Assembly (NCBI RefSeq): GCF_003001995.1
Contig: NZ_PVNB01000001.1
Coordinates: forward strand, 248,001-312,000
Length of the DNA: 64,000 nt
DNA from: Orenia metallireducens
Lineage (GTDB): Bacteria > Bacillota > Halanaerobiia > Halobacteroidales > Halobacteroidaceae
Direction of reading: 5' to 3'
Part shown: piece by piece, positions 25,501 through 33,971 of the stretch
How the letters are laid out: each line of letters starts with the position of its first letter
Numbering within the stretch: the first letter of the stretch is position 1
Notes under the pieces: model-generated
Told to the model about the DNA's origin: nothing
What the model saw: the letters and a program-made list of their open reading frames with translations, nothing else
Database searches by the model: none
Position numbers and translations under genes: made by a program

Positions 25501-26806
25501 ACTCTATATCATTAATATCAGTAGATAAAATATAGTTTAGCCCTTCATCTACAGCTATGGTTCCTCTCCCATCAATACTACCCTTTCCATATTTAAAGCT
25601 TAATTGCTCTAAATTAATTACCTTATCCTTGTAATAAAATTCACTATTAAATTCAGTCAAAGCAGAACCATTAATTGATAATTTATCCATCGTAACCTTA
25701 GCAGTTATACTAGGATTTATCAGCTCTCCTTTAACAATACCTGAAACCTTCGCATTACCCTCTACTTCTAGATCATTATTATAGGGTAATAATTCTGCCA
25801 ACTCTTCTAATGGGATATCAGTTAAATCATATTCTAAGTTTAGCTGAGAATTCTTCCAATTAAAGACTTCACCAGCCACTTCAATTGGAAAATCTTTATA
25901 CTTAGCAGCTAATCTATTGACCTTAATCCCATACTTATTAATTCCAAAATAACCTTCTATCTCTGTTAGATCAATTTTATCCTTAGAGATAGCTCCATTA
26001 TTTAAATATAAAGTAACAAAATAATTAGGGACATTACCTAACACCCCTTTAATCTCGGCCTTACCTGTTATATCACCACTTAAGCTGGTATCTGCTAATT
26101 GTGAAATATCCAGTTTATCTTTTATCCTAGATAGCTTGACCCTATCAAAAGTAAGCTCTCCTTGATAATTATCACCTGCTAATCTCCCTTGTAGCTCTAA
26201 ATCTTCTTCTGATATGGAATTTAATCTAGCTTTTAAGTTAAATTTAATCTCTTCAGCTAAATATACTTGTCCAGAAATCCTGGTCAAGCTATCCTGCAAT
26301 TGAGGAGTATTATATTCAAGCTCCCCTTGCTCAATATAAATAGGAAAATCAAGTCCTAAGCTGCTATTCTTCTCTGTATTATCTGCAGAAGCAAATTGAT
26401 CAGTTAAAGAACTGAAATTCCACTCTTCTTTCTTTGCAATCATAATATCAGGATGAATAATTCTCAGGGCTGTAATACTCTTTAAAGGATTGAAGGGTTT
26501 AAAGATAAGGTCTTTAATACTATAACTAATCTCTATCTCTTCAACCTCTAATAACTTACTAGCATCATCGCCCTTAATAATAACCCCCTCAATTACAATC
26601 TTATTTATTCCTTTAATTTTTATATCTTCAATTTTTGTATCCAGTTCTAATTTCTTATCTAAAAGATTTATAACTTTAAGCTTCACCTTATCAGATAACA
26701 GATTACTATTGGTATATAACAGATATAATGAAGTTGACAATACAAAGAATAAGATCGCCAACATTATAACCTTTACCTTGTTAGACTGCAAAATCTTCAA
26801 CTTCAT
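22535..26806 (-). CDS. tamB: TamB/AsmA-like translocation and assembly protein (DUF490)
   Basis: The 1423-residue product has an N-terminal membrane anchor (VIMLAILFFVLSTSLYLLY) and a very long repetitive beta-rich body, with recurring units such as ITGKAEIKG, GTAKGRTIIES and KGRADIHLSGNW. It ends in a DUF490 domain (about 1090-1423). TamB-like proteins form hydrophobic grooved filaments spanning the periplasm and are implicated in phospholipid transport to the outer membrane and in barrel assembly. GGAGG lies ahead of the ATG at 26806. The gene is next to bamA, and no separate tamA is present, so it may work with BamA. The family is certain; whether it moves protein or lipid here is not. Confidence 0.88.
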   Translation of the reverse strand: MKLKILQSNKVKVIMLAILFFVLSTSLYLLYTNSNLLSDKVKLKVINLLDKKLELDTKIEDIKIKGINKIVIEGVIIKGDDASKLLEVEEIEISYSIKDLIFKPFNPLKSITALRIIHPDIMIAKKEEWNFSSLTDQFASADNTEKNSSLGLDFPIYIEQGELEYNTPQLQDSLTRISGQVYLAEEIKFNLKARLNSISEEDLELQGRLAGDNYQGELTFDRVKLSRIKDKLDISQLADTSLSGDITGKAEIKGVLGNVPNYFVTLYLNNGAISKDKIDLTEIEGYFGINKYGIKVNRLAAKYKDFPIEVAGEVFNWKNSQLNLEYDLTDIPLEELAELLPYNNDLEVEGNAKVSGIVKGELINPSITAKVTMDKLSINGSALTEFNSEFYYKDKVINLEQLSFKYGKGSIDGRGTIAVDEGLNYILSTDINDIELSDLEKLFDYQLDGSGIINANAMVSGAGFDKEQLNILGNITLRDGSVKEYLINSLESNFWLTEGKLFLNHTELISNDTKVNLEGLVTLDGKLNLSLRGNNINLKELNKFHQVKELAGIIDLSGEVRGTVTKPDFKGKFMINSLSYDSYNIGSVFGDLGFNDDKLRLEDVRLLTLASEISGSIDFTDNTSNIILDTKEVGVERILDILNLDVPFSGTAKGRTIIESIYPHFALKGEVSLSDGRIYGQNFDTATLDYAYSDGKFIIDKLETKYNDSILVTDGNYINNHLEINFISDKLNLEDINYYDLKEIGITGDGEIRGRVYGDLSDLKVIAKVESSNIKVSDANLGDVSAKISYKDQHLYLTDLLLESLDNVYKMSGSLDMEEKKIDSILLSVEQGDISYLNKFIPYDLNLPYKFVGQVRASGSIKEPVFNLDLSVSDNNNVGYLDIKGDYIVNNDVDIELLAKEFDFSPINSLGLIPYQLEGKINLTGQLTGTLDKLSLNSNIKVTDGKVNQFSYEQLLGQVNLIDGNRISLNQTLQIKGNNVVRAEGEIPLNSTEQINFDLSLKEGNLSLLPLALSDIKSATGKGRADIHLSGNWKAPKFTGSAEVVSGNISYPEVLDRDISNLSGKVDLTGDKIIIKGVKGDYGEGSFDIKGDIALDGIKPSDYNIKFSGNNIAFEHGFVKAVGNGDISITSSFAKPLIKGSLLVHDSHIDLGFDWPTSKKENQEPLVQPSFDLELIPGKNVRVGNDNIDILIQSGNLNLRNGEQGLELIGRLESTNGQVSYYNTDFELEKGTASFNKYDLIPNLQVRATTEVEATPEIKARTGFNNVKIYLDLNGMATQMEPDLYSKPDLAQEEIILLLTSQGGIGSFLEKDYEGALKTEMWRLIDENLQLELISKLEKSFEKSLDLDQFRIKSVLSGDVRIQLSKFLTDNLMLKYEHVFGIEEEHTYGFEYHFPLGFDTLRINGQYDSEEEYQLGLEASFNF

Positions 26807-26917
26807 TATTATCTTCCTCCAGTCTAATCCAAACTAATTTAATAATATTACATTTTAATAACTCTTGCAATAGAATCTGCCAGTTATTTATTGATATAGC
26901 TAAAACATCTTACCATA

Positions 26918-26951
26918 TTAAAAAAACTCCTCTAATCGAGGAGCTTTTTTA
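26918..26951 (-). terminator. Rho-independent terminator after the S55-type gene
   Basis: On the minus strand GCTCCTC and GAGGAGT form a stem around a short loop, preceded by A-run and followed by TTTTTTT. It starts five bases behind the stop codon at 26956 and separates this gene from tamB. Confidence 0.85.
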
Positions 26952-26955
26952 GCAA

Positions 26956-28761
26956 TTATTCAGTTTCTTCTTTAGTTATAACTTCTATTTTTTCCATTAA
27001 TGTCCCTTCTAACACATAATCTGTCTCAACAGCTTTCTCTACAAACTCGAAGGATTTTTCTTTAACGTCTTCTGCTTCTTGAACCTCTTCATCTTTAGCC
27101 TTCTCTTCAGAGTTCTCTAAATGGCTATTGCTTGGTGGTGTGTATGAAGGTCTTAACTCAATTACAAATTGATTATTCTTATTATGCTTTTGATAAACCT
27201 CTATCAGTTCATCTAAACTTTTAACAAGATTAGATTTTGAGCTCTTTTCTTCTTCTTGTGGTGTAAAGCGATTCAAATTAGCTTCTTGCCCACTGAAGAC
27301 ATGTACCTCAAATTTTCCTGCTTTAATATCATCTGGTATCTCTAATTTAACCTTTTTAGTTATTAAATTATCACGGTAAGGTCTTAATGTTATCTCAGCT
27401 TCTACCTCTTCACCAGGCGCTACCTTCTCTTTATCTAATTTAATCTCTTCTATCAAAGCAACCTTAGCCCTTTTCTCGATATCAACATTAAATTTAATAT
27501 TGGCTAAATTGACCTTTGTGAAAGGATTATGAAGAATTAGACTTAGAGATTGTAGAAAATCACTTAAAGATGTCGCCGCAATATCATTAGGACTATAGTA
27601 TAAATTCTCTAAATTAATAATATTATCAGGTAATTTATTACCCAAAATTTCTATACTTACTTTGGCCGTTCCTTCACCTGTTCGATCTATGGTACTATCA
27701 ATTGCTTGTAATACTGCCGAAGAAGCCAAGCCCTCTATTAAATCTTCGTTCTGTACTATTTGTAAATTATATTTCTCTTTTTTATTCAAATTATGATCAA
27801 AAACATTAACTTCCAAAGGAACAACATTAGGAAATTCATTCACCTTACCTGCTATACCAGCAGTTCTATCTTGAGTAATAATTCCCTTAAGCTCTCCTGG
27901 TGAACCAAGCTTAAAAGGCATCTTGATACTAGTTACCATCTGATGGATATAAGCTGAAGATAATAGATAGTTCACACTACCTTTAGACAAAAAAGGATGT
28001 CCAAAGGCCAAAATCTTATTCCCTTCGCGATAAGTGACCGTTCCAATAGCCGATACATTAATATCTCCCCTAACCAATTGTACAGCCACAGCACTTCCTG
28101 GCTCTAAATCAGTGTCTTCTACTGATGGTGATAGTCCTCCTCCATTAACAGGGACTAGCTTATAATCATCTAAACTTTCAGCTAATCTATCTTTAGCTCT
28201 TCCTTTAATTCCACTAACCATCAAGGGAGTAGACACAGCAGTAGCTAACATAGTATCCTTATCGACTACTTCTTGAGAATCTTCACTAAAGTATATTCTC
28301 TTATATTCTCTGTCACCTATTTTAATTGGCTCTTTTAAATTTATAACGTCTTCACTCTCTATCTTTTTATCCAACTCAAAAATATCTAACATACTTTCTA
28401 TTGGGGTTACCATACCAATCTTATGGTCAGCTAATTGCCATCCATAACCTACTGCCCCAATTAATTTCCCATCGATATAAACTGGACTTCCGCTCATTCC
28501 CGAAGCAATCCCACCAGTCCTATCGATTACATCCCCACTTGTCTTGACTAAAATTAAATCCTGACCAGGCTGATCTGTTAGTACACTAACAACCTCTACA
28601 TCAAATTCTTCAATTTTGTTACCTTTTAATACTGTTCTTCCTGTACCCTTCATCCCAGATCTAACCTCTGATAACGACATGATCTCTGTTTTAGCTATAG
28701 CTATATTTGATAAAGCAATACATAGTAGCAATATAGCAATTACCTTTAAGGTTATTCGCAA
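26956..28761 (-). CDS. SpoIVB-type (S55) peptidase-domain protein, exported
   Basis: The 601-residue precursor has a signal peptide (ending NIAIAKT). Residues about 28-130 hold EVRSGMKGTGRTVLKG and then RTGGIASGMSGSPVYIDG, the hallmark of S55 (SpoIVB) serine peptidases, with the candidate nucleophile Ser92. A second conserved block with His255 (ILAFGHPFLSKG) lies after it, whereas in SpoIVB a GH-containing block precedes the Ser motif. The C-terminal 170 residues carry a beta-sandwich-like region (EVAPGEEVEAEITLRPYR type) and a charged tail. No PDZ domain is obvious. It lies between the flagellar genes and tamB with its own terminator. Its substrate is unknown; a sporulation role is not implied. 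Confidence 0.7.
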   Translation of the reverse strand: MRITLKVIAILLLCIALSNIAIAKTEIMSLSEVRSGMKGTGRTVLKGNKIEEFDVEVVSVLTDQPGQDLILVKTSGDVIDRTGGIASGMSGSPVYIDGKLIGAVGYGWQLADHKIGMVTPIESMLDIFELDKKIESEDVINLKEPIKIGDREYKRIYFSEDSQEVVDKDTMLATAVSTPLMVSGIKGRAKDRLAESLDDYKLVPVNGGGLSPSVEDTDLEPGSAVAVQLVRGDINVSAIGTVTYREGNKILAFGHPFLSKGSVNYLLSSAYIHQMVTSIKMPFKLGSPGELKGIITQDRTAGIAGKVNEFPNVVPLEVNVFDHNLNKKEKYNLQIVQNEDLIEGLASSAVLQAIDSTIDRTGEGTAKVSIEILGNKLPDNIINLENLYYSPNDIAATSLSDFLQSLSLILHNPFTKVNLANIKFNVDIEKRAKVALIEEIKLDKEKVAPGEEVEAEITLRPYRDNLITKKVKLEIPDDIKAGKFEVHVFSGQEANLNRFTPQEEEKSSKSNLVKSLDELIEVYQKHNKNNQFVIELRPSYTPPSNSHLENSEEKAKDEEVQEAEDVKEKSFEFVEKAVETDYVLEGTLMEKIEVITKEETE

Positions 28762-28811
28762 TAAAATCCCATCCCTTCTTATAAGACCAGTACCTTACTA
28801 TCTAGTTTCAC

Positions 28812-28831
28812 CTATATTTATATAAATATAG
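28812..28831. repeat. Short perfect AT palindrome
   Basis: CTATATTTATATAAATATAG is a perfect 20-base palindrome in the flgJ to S55-gene spacer. It has no T-run and may be a processing hairpin or chance in AT-rich DNA. Confidence 0.4.
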
Positions 28832-28838
28832 CTATTAG

Positions 28839-29201
28839 TCATGATTTATTACTTAGTTGCTGATAAATCACCTCTGCTATTCCTAATTCATTACTTTCCG
28901 CAGCAGATTTGGAGACTTCATTATAGTACATATCTTCAAAAATCTCTCTACTCATTCCACCATCTAATAAACCTGATTTAAAGACAGAGCTTCTCATCTG
29001 CTTAAACATCATATTTACAAAGATAGCCTCAAATTCTTGGCTGACCTTTTTTAGCTCTTTGTCTTCTTCTGTTTCTTTATTTTCTTTCTCAGACTCATTT
29101 GTTTTTTTAGCTAATAGATTCTTAAATTTATTCTCTGCATCAGTTAGGTTATTCTGCTTTATCTGCAATTGATTGATAGAGAAATCAGAATTTATTTTCA
29201 T
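28839..29201 (-). CDS. flgJ: Flagellar rod-binding protein FlgJ, N-terminal domain only
   Basis: The 120-residue protein matches only the rod-binding half of FlgJ: LKKVSQEFEAIFVNMMFKQM and GMSREIFEDMYYNEVSK are the conserved blocks. The muramidase domain found in enteric FlgJ is absent, as in many other phyla, so a separate hydrolase would have to open the peptidoglycan for the rod. The first 45 residues are variable and charged. It follows flgI by 14 bases at the end of the flagellar run flgF-flgG-flgA-flgH-flgI-flgJ. Confidence 0.85.
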   Translation of the reverse strand: MKINSDFSINQLQIKQNNLTDAENKFKNLLAKKTNESEKENKETEEDKELKKVSQEFEAIFVNMMFKQMRSSVFKSGLLDGGMSREIFEDMYYNEVSKSAAESNELGIAEVIYQQLSNKS

Positions 29202-29215
29202 AGATAATCACAACC

Positions 29216-30370
29216 TTACATAATTTCTAATTCTGCATGTAATGCACCAGATTGTTTAATTGCTTGCAAAATAGCAATAATATCTCTAGGGCTTGCACCT
29301 ACAGCATTCAACCCCTTAACTACATCAGCAATACTTGATCCCTTTGGTAAGACCATCAACCTACTATTTTCTTCTGATACATCAATATCAGTCTCTTCAG
29401 TAACCTCAGTTTGACCATCTGTAAATGGATCAGGCTGACTTACATTCTCTTGAGTTGCAATCGTTACTGTTAAATTACCATGGGCTACTGACACCTTTGA
29501 TAAGCGGACATTATGACCCATAACAATTGTTCCTGTTCTCTCATTAATAACGACTTTGGCCTCTGTATCTGGTCTAACCTCCAATTGCTCAAGTCTAGAG
29601 ATGAAGTTAACGACTTTATTCTCATAATAATTAGGCACCTTGATCTCAACTTGACCAGCATCAATAGCTTGAGCATAATAGCCACCTTGTGGTGTGTAGC
29701 CAAAGGTTCCATTAATTACATCAGAAATTCTTTGTGCAGTAGCAAAATTAGGGTTAGCTAAAACCAAAGTAACATGCTCATTGCTTGTAAAGCTCATAGG
29801 AACTTCCTTTTCAATCAAAGCACCATTAGGAACTCTACCTACTGTTGTATGATTCTGCCTTACTTGATTTCCGCCTCCACCTTCATTAAAACCACCAATA
29901 GAGACAGAACCTTGTGCTACTGCATAGACTTCATTACCTGCTGGTCCATATAATGGAGTCATTAATAAGGTTCCACCTTGTAAACTATCAGCATCCCCAA
30001 TAGAAGATAAGGTAACATCAATCTCACTTCCTTCATGAACAAAAGGAGGTAATTTAGCTGTTACCATAACTGCTGCAACGTTATCCATACCTAATTCTTC
30101 AGGATCTACTATTACTCCAAAATTCCTTAACATATTGGCTACTGACTGTACTGTGAATTGACTATTATTACCATCACCAGTTCCATTTAGCCCAACTACT
30201 AAACCATAACCTAGTAATTGATTATCCCTAACCCCTTTAATTCTAGTAATATCCTTAATCCTTACTAGTGGGTCATTAAGACTTTCCTGGTCAGGAGTTA
30301 GGGCTAAAACAGAACCACTAAGAAAACATATAATTAATATTATATAAAAAAAGCTTTTTATCTTCTCCAT
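29216..30370 (-). CDS. flgI: Flagellar P-ring protein FlgI
   Basis: FlgI forms the ring around the rod in the peptidoglycan layer. The protein has a signal peptide (SFFYIILIICFLSGSVLA), then the highly conserved RIKDITRIKGVRDNQLLGYG and LVVGLNGTGDG motifs. It ends with the conserved AVGASPRDIIAILQAIKQSG. I chose the ATG at 30370 because GAGGGG lies five bases ahead; the start at 30397 adds nine residues without a good ribosome site. Monoderm Firmicutes lack FlgI, so its presence supports a true outer membrane. Confidence 0.95.
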   Translation of the reverse strand: MEKIKSFFYIILIICFLSGSVLALTPDQESLNDPLVRIKDITRIKGVRDNQLLGYGLVVGLNGTGDGNNSQFTVQSVANMLRNFGVIVDPEELGMDNVAAVMVTAKLPPFVHEGSEIDVTLSSIGDADSLQGGTLLMTPLYGPAGNEVYAVAQGSVSIGGFNEGGGGNQVRQNHTTVGRVPNGALIEKEVPMSFTSNEHVTLVLANPNFATAQRISDVINGTFGYTPQGGYYAQAIDAGQVEIKVPNYYENKVVNFISRLEQLEVRPDTEAKVVINERTGTIVMGHNVRLSKVSVAHGNLTVTIATQENVSQPDPFTDGQTEVTEETDIDVSEENSRLMVLPKGSSIADVVKGLNAVGASPRDIIAILQAIKQSGALHAELEIM

Positions 30371-30384
30371 CTTATCCCCTCTCC

Positions 30385-30978
30385 CTAGAAGAACCAATCT
30401 AAAATCCGATTGATAATACCTGGTTTTTGCTTGTCACCAATTGCTCCTTTACCTTGGTAGTTAATAGTAACATCAGCAACATAAGTTGAATCAATTGTAT
30501 TATCAGCTGTAATATCAGTTGGTCTAACAATCCCTGTCATCTCTACTTCTTGCTTTTCATTATTTATAGTAATATGTTTTTTACCACTAATCTTGAAGTT
30601 ACCATTAGGTAAGACTTCTACAATCTGTACCGTTATCTTAGTATCTAAACTACCACTACGACTTGTTGTACCAGTAGCACTATTAGTATCACTTTGATTG
30701 ACACCAAAAGCTCTGATAAAGTTTAAGATACCAGTTCCAGCACCTACATTAGCCTGACTACTCTGAGAAGCATCAGTACTTGCTTGTTGACTGGCAGTAG
30801 TACTTTCTTGAATAATTATAGTTAATAGATCTCCAACTTCATTTGCTTTATCATCTGTAAATAATGATTCAGAATTATCATTCCATAAAGAGTTAGCTTG
30901 AACATTATTATTTAGTAGGAGCAAAGAACTTAATAACATAACTAATATACCTTTAACTAACCATCCCCGTTTAAACAT
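30385..30978 (-). CDS. flgH: Flagellar L-ring protein FlgH
   Basis: FlgH forms the outer-membrane bushing of the flagellar rod. Conserved parts are NEVGDLLTIIIQESTTASQ near the start, KITVQIVEVLPNGNFKISG, then GIVRPTDITADNTI and YQGKGAIGDKQKPGI. The N-terminus is a signal peptide ending near NVQANS, and no cysteine occurs in it. E. coli FlgH is lipidated at a lipobox Cys, so this protein is apparently not. Two adjacent ATG codons occur (30981, 30978); the second has better spacing from GAGGAG. It lies between flgA and flgI and ends just before the flgI start. Confidence 0.93.
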   Translation of the reverse strand: MFKRGWLVKGILVMLLSSLLLLNNNVQANSLWNDNSESLFTDDKANEVGDLLTIIIQESTTASQQASTDASQSSQANVGAGTGILNFIRAFGVNQSDTNSATGTTSRSGSLDTKITVQIVEVLPNGNFKISGKKHITINNEKQEVEMTGIVRPTDITADNTIDSTYVADVTINYQGKGAIGDKQKPGIINRILDWFF

Positions 30979-30992
30979 CATTTCACTCCTCT

Positions 30993-31961
30993 TTAATTAA
31001 TCAAAACCTCTACTGTATTCTTAGCAATAACCTTAGCCTTGATTGTCTTTCTACTATTTATGTTCTGAACTTTAATCATATCTCCAATATTCCCCTCTTG
31101 TAGGGACTTACCTACAGTAGTCACCTCGACACCACCAACTCTAGCAACAATAGTTATCTCTTTCCATCTCTCTACCAATGGTGGCATCTCCACCATACTC
31201 TTTAATAAAGGTCTTCCAATATCTAAAGATATCTTCATTTTCTTGCCCTTTAAATCGGCATTAACATCAACAAATTGGTGATTTAATGTATTAATCAGTC
31301 TCTTCTTTATTTCAAATAAATCTTTACTAACAAATTGACCTTTTTGAATCTGTTCTTTTGCAACAAAGACCTTCTGTAAAATACCTACTTTATACTGTAT
31401 ATAGACCCTTCTATAAACCCTATCATCGATTATTATTTCAACAGGAATAGTACTAGTACCTACTAAATTCCTCTGATAAAATTCACCTATCTCTAATCTC
31501 AAATCCCCATAAGGAACCATTACGTCTTGAGGAGGATTTATTACATCCACCTCAAGTTCTTTTTGATTATAGGGTAAAGAATCATAGATATAATCCTTGC
31601 CTAAATCAATTAGCTTATCAATAGATAGCTGTCTATAATCAGATATAACAGTAAACTGATAGGGAATATTTAAGTTTAACTGAGTTAAATTAATCTTTAA
31701 GGCCTTTAGAGCATAAATTACCTCATCTCGATAAACAATTCTCTGATATCCAGGTAGAGGTGCTTGTCCTAAAATAATATTCTTTACCTTATTTTTAAAG
31801 GTAGCATCTCCATCTATAGAGGCAATATCACTTAATTTAATATCTACTCCCCTGACCCTAACACTATTAGGGATAACTATCCCATTATTAGCAGCTAAAG
31901 CACCTGTAGTCATTATCAAAAGTAATAAGCACAAGCTTAAAATCCTTATCCTATTTCTCAT
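30993..31961 (-). CDS. flgA: Flagellar P-ring assembly chaperone FlgA
   Basis: The 322-residue exported protein carries a C-terminal SAF/FlgA region: VFVAKEQIQKGQFVSKDLFE, then DIGRPLLKSMVEMPPLVERW and SLQEGNIGDMIKVQN. FlgA is the periplasmic chaperone needed to assemble FlgI into the P ring. The signal peptide is LSLCLLLLIMTTGALAAN. At 322 residues it is longer than enteric FlgA (about 220), with the extra length in the N-terminal half. It lies between flgG and flgH in one run, consistent with ring assembly. Confidence 0.9.
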   Translation of the reverse strand: MRNRIRILSLCLLLLIMTTGALAANNGIVIPNSVRVRGVDIKLSDIASIDGDATFKNKVKNIILGQAPLPGYQRIVYRDEVIYALKALKINLTQLNLNIPYQFTVISDYRQLSIDKLIDLGKDYIYDSLPYNQKELEVDVINPPQDVMVPYGDLRLEIGEFYQRNLVGTSTIPVEIIIDDRVYRRVYIQYKVGILQKVFVAKEQIQKGQFVSKDLFEIKKRLINTLNHQFVDVNADLKGKKMKISLDIGRPLLKSMVEMPPLVERWKEITIVARVGGVEVTTVGKSLQEGNIGDMIKVQNINSRKTIKAKVIAKNTVEVLIN

Positions 31962-31971
31962 TATTTAACCC

Positions 31972-32760
31972 CTATCTTCTTAGTGAGTTAGCTTGTTGAA
32001 GCATCTCATCAGATGCTTTAATGGCTTTAGAATTAATTTCATAAGCCCGTTGCGCAGCAATCATATCTACCATCTCTTCTACAACCTTAACATTTGAACC
32101 CTCTAAAAATCTTTGAGCAATAGAACCATAACCATCTTGAGCTGGTATCCCAAGCATAGCCTGACCTGAAGCAGCAGTTGGTTTAAAGATATTCTGTCCC
32201 ATACTTGTTAGTCCAGCTGGATTTGAAAAATTAACCAATTCGATCTGTCCAGCATCCTGAGGTTCATCATTCCCTGGTTCTAGAAATGAAACCATCCCCT
32301 CTTCATTGATCATAATCTCTTTAGCATTGGCTGGAATAGTAATTACAGGCTGTAATAGATAACCATCAGAAGTTACTACTTGACCATTACTATCTAATTT
32401 AAAAGAACCATCTCTGGTATAGCCAGTACTTCCATCTGGCAAACTCACCTGAAAAAAGCCATTTCCTTCTATAGCTAAATCTAAGGGATTTTCTGTAGAT
32501 TGTAATGGTCCTTGTCCAAATAACTTTTGAGTAGCTGCTGGACGGACACCATGACCAATCTCTATAGATGTAGGTACTTGTGAACCCTGACTATTTGGTG
32601 TTCCCGCTTGGCGTAAAGTTTGATACATTAAATCTTGAAAACTTACTCTAGATTTTTTAAATCCACTAGTATTAACATTTGCTAAATTGTTAGAAATTGT
32701 ATCCATATTGAGCTGTTGAGCTCTCATTCCTGATGAGGCACTCCATAATGATCTAAGCAT
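31972..32760 (-). CDS. flgG: Flagellar distal rod protein FlgG (FlhP-like)
   Basis: This is a rod/hook-family protein with the N-terminal signature MLRSLWSASSGMRAQQLNMD followed by SNNLANVNTSGFKK. It has the internal ENPLDLAIEGNGFF block and the C-terminal MVDMIAAQRAYEINSKAIKA. At 262 residues it is the usual FlgG size. I prefer the ATG at 32760: AGGAG lies 11 bases ahead, and the GTG at 32772 overlaps that site. In B. subtilis the equivalent pair is flhO-flhP next to spoIIID-mbl, and the same order (without mbl) is seen here. Confidence 0.95.
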   Translation of the reverse strand: MLRSLWSASSGMRAQQLNMDTISNNLANVNTSGFKKSRVSFQDLMYQTLRQAGTPNSQGSQVPTSIEIGHGVRPAATQKLFGQGPLQSTENPLDLAIEGNGFFQVSLPDGSTGYTRDGSFKLDSNGQVVTSDGYLLQPVITIPANAKEIMINEEGMVSFLEPGNDEPQDAGQIELVNFSNPAGLTSMGQNIFKPTAASGQAMLGIPAQDGYGSIAQRFLEGSNVKVVEEMVDMIAAQRAYEINSKAIKASDEMLQQANSLRR

Positions 32761-32846
32761 CTTCTTACCCACTCCTTAATAATAATTTAATATATTTTTT
32801 TTAACCTTAATTCAAAAATAATTTTTAATATCTCGACTAATAGTTA

Positions 32847-33587
32847 TTATACCTTACCTACATCATTGACAGCTTTACCTAAAGTATCATTATGAGCTTG
32901 AATTACCTTCTGATCAGCCTCATATAATCTACTATTGTCGATCATTCTAACCATCTCTTGAATAGCATTGACATTAGAATCTTCTAAATACCCCTGTACT
33001 ACCTCTCCTGTAGCTCTAAAGGTACCACCAACTTCTGGTCCTCTCCTAAATAAGGTATCGCCTTCTTTAATTAAGCCTGATTTATTTGCAAAGCTTACAA
33101 TTTGAATTCTACCTAAGACTCTTCCATCAACTACTAAGTTATTGGCATCTATATTGACTTTAGTACCACTAGGAATCTGTAATATACCACCTTCTCCCAT
33201 AACTAAATGTCCATTTTGAGTAACAACTTGTCCTTGATTATTTACTGTGAAGTTACCATTACGGGTATATCTAATTCCTTGTGGAGTCTGAACTGCAAAG
33301 AAACCATCACCTTTTATTGCCCAATCAAAAGTATTTTCAGTCTCTGTAAAAGCACCTTCATCAAAATCATTAGATATTCTATCTACTCCTACTCCAGTAC
33401 CGACTTTTCCTATAGTAGTGACATTATTATAAATTTTATTTAATAGTTTATTAGAAAAAGATTTTTCAATTGTTGTCTGCTTCTTATATCCCGTTGTGTT
33501 GATATTAGCTAGATTGTTAGAAATAGTGTTGTTCTTTATTAAAGCATTCTCCATACCTGCTGTAGCTGTGTATAGACCTCTAATCAC
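32847..33587 (-). CDS. flgF: Flagellar proximal rod protein FlgF (FlhO-like)
   Basis: This is a rod-family protein of 246 residues with N-terminal MIRGLYTATAGMENALIKNN and ISNNLANINTTGYKKQ, the internal ENTFDWAIKGDGFFAVQ block and C-terminal IQEMVRMIDNSRLYEADQKV. FlgF precedes FlgG in the rod. A ribosome site (AAAGGGGGGC) lies ahead of the ATG at 33587. It begins about 120 bases behind spoIIID, with the spoIIID terminator in between, so the flagellar run should have its own promoter in that spacer. Confidence 0.92.
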   Translation of the reverse strand: MIRGLYTATAGMENALIKNNTISNNLANINTTGYKKQTTIEKSFSNKLLNKIYNNVTTIGKVGTGVGVDRISNDFDEGAFTETENTFDWAIKGDGFFAVQTPQGIRYTRNGNFTVNNQGQVVTQNGHLVMGEGGILQIPSGTKVNIDANNLVVDGRVLGRIQIVSFANKSGLIKEGDTLFRRGPEVGGTFRATGEVVQGYLEDSNVNAIQEMVRMIDNSRLYEADQKVIQAHNDTLGKAVNDVGKV

Positions 33588-33667
33588 ATAAAGCCCCCCT
33601 TTCTCGATTAACCTTATTTAATGAATTATACATTTAAAGCAAAAATCCTTTATATTAATTTAATTTT

Positions 33668-33703
33668 AAAAAAAAAGAGATTGGTATGATTACCAACCTC
33701 TCT
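33668..33703 (-). terminator. Rho-independent terminator after spoIIID
   Basis: On the minus strand GAGAGGTTGGTA and TACCAATCTCTT form a strong stem with a four-base loop, followed by nine T. It starts four bases after the spoIIID stop codon. Confidence 0.9.
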
Positions 33704-33706
33704 GTA

Positions 33707-33967
33707 TTAGTTAGAAATTTTCTCTTTTAAGTATTTTTTTCTAGTGGCCTCTCCACCTCTAAAATGTCTTTCCGATTTATTATACTCTAAAATTTCTTTG
33801 ATTTCATTAGCCAATTGAGGATTAATCTTATCCAATCTCTCAGTAATATCCTTATGAATTGTACTTTTACTGACTCCAAATACTTTTGCAGCCTGTCTTA
33901 CTGTTGCTTTAGTTTCAATTATATACTCACTAACTTCCATTACTCGACGATAAATATAATCTTTCAT
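33707..33967 (-). CDS. spoIIID: Sporulation transcription factor SpoIIID
   Basis: SpoIIID is the mother-cell DNA-binding protein that tunes the sigma-E regulon and helps turn on sigK. The 86-residue product has the family helix-turn-helix in TVRQAAKVFGVSKSTIHKDI (about 22-41) and the conserved basic tail HFRGGEATRKKYL. AAGGAGG lies eight bases ahead of the ATG at 33967, and that site is the right arm (in transcript order) of a 13-base inverted repeat. It follows the spoIIQ-like gene and precedes flgF, close to the B. subtilis spoIIID-mbl-flhO-flhP order but without mbl. Confidence 0.95.
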   Translation of the reverse strand: MKDYIYRRVMEVSEYIIETKATVRQAAKVFGVSKSTIHKDITERLDKINPQLANEIKEILEYNKSERHFRGGEATRKKYLKEKISN

Positions 33968-33971
33968 TAAC

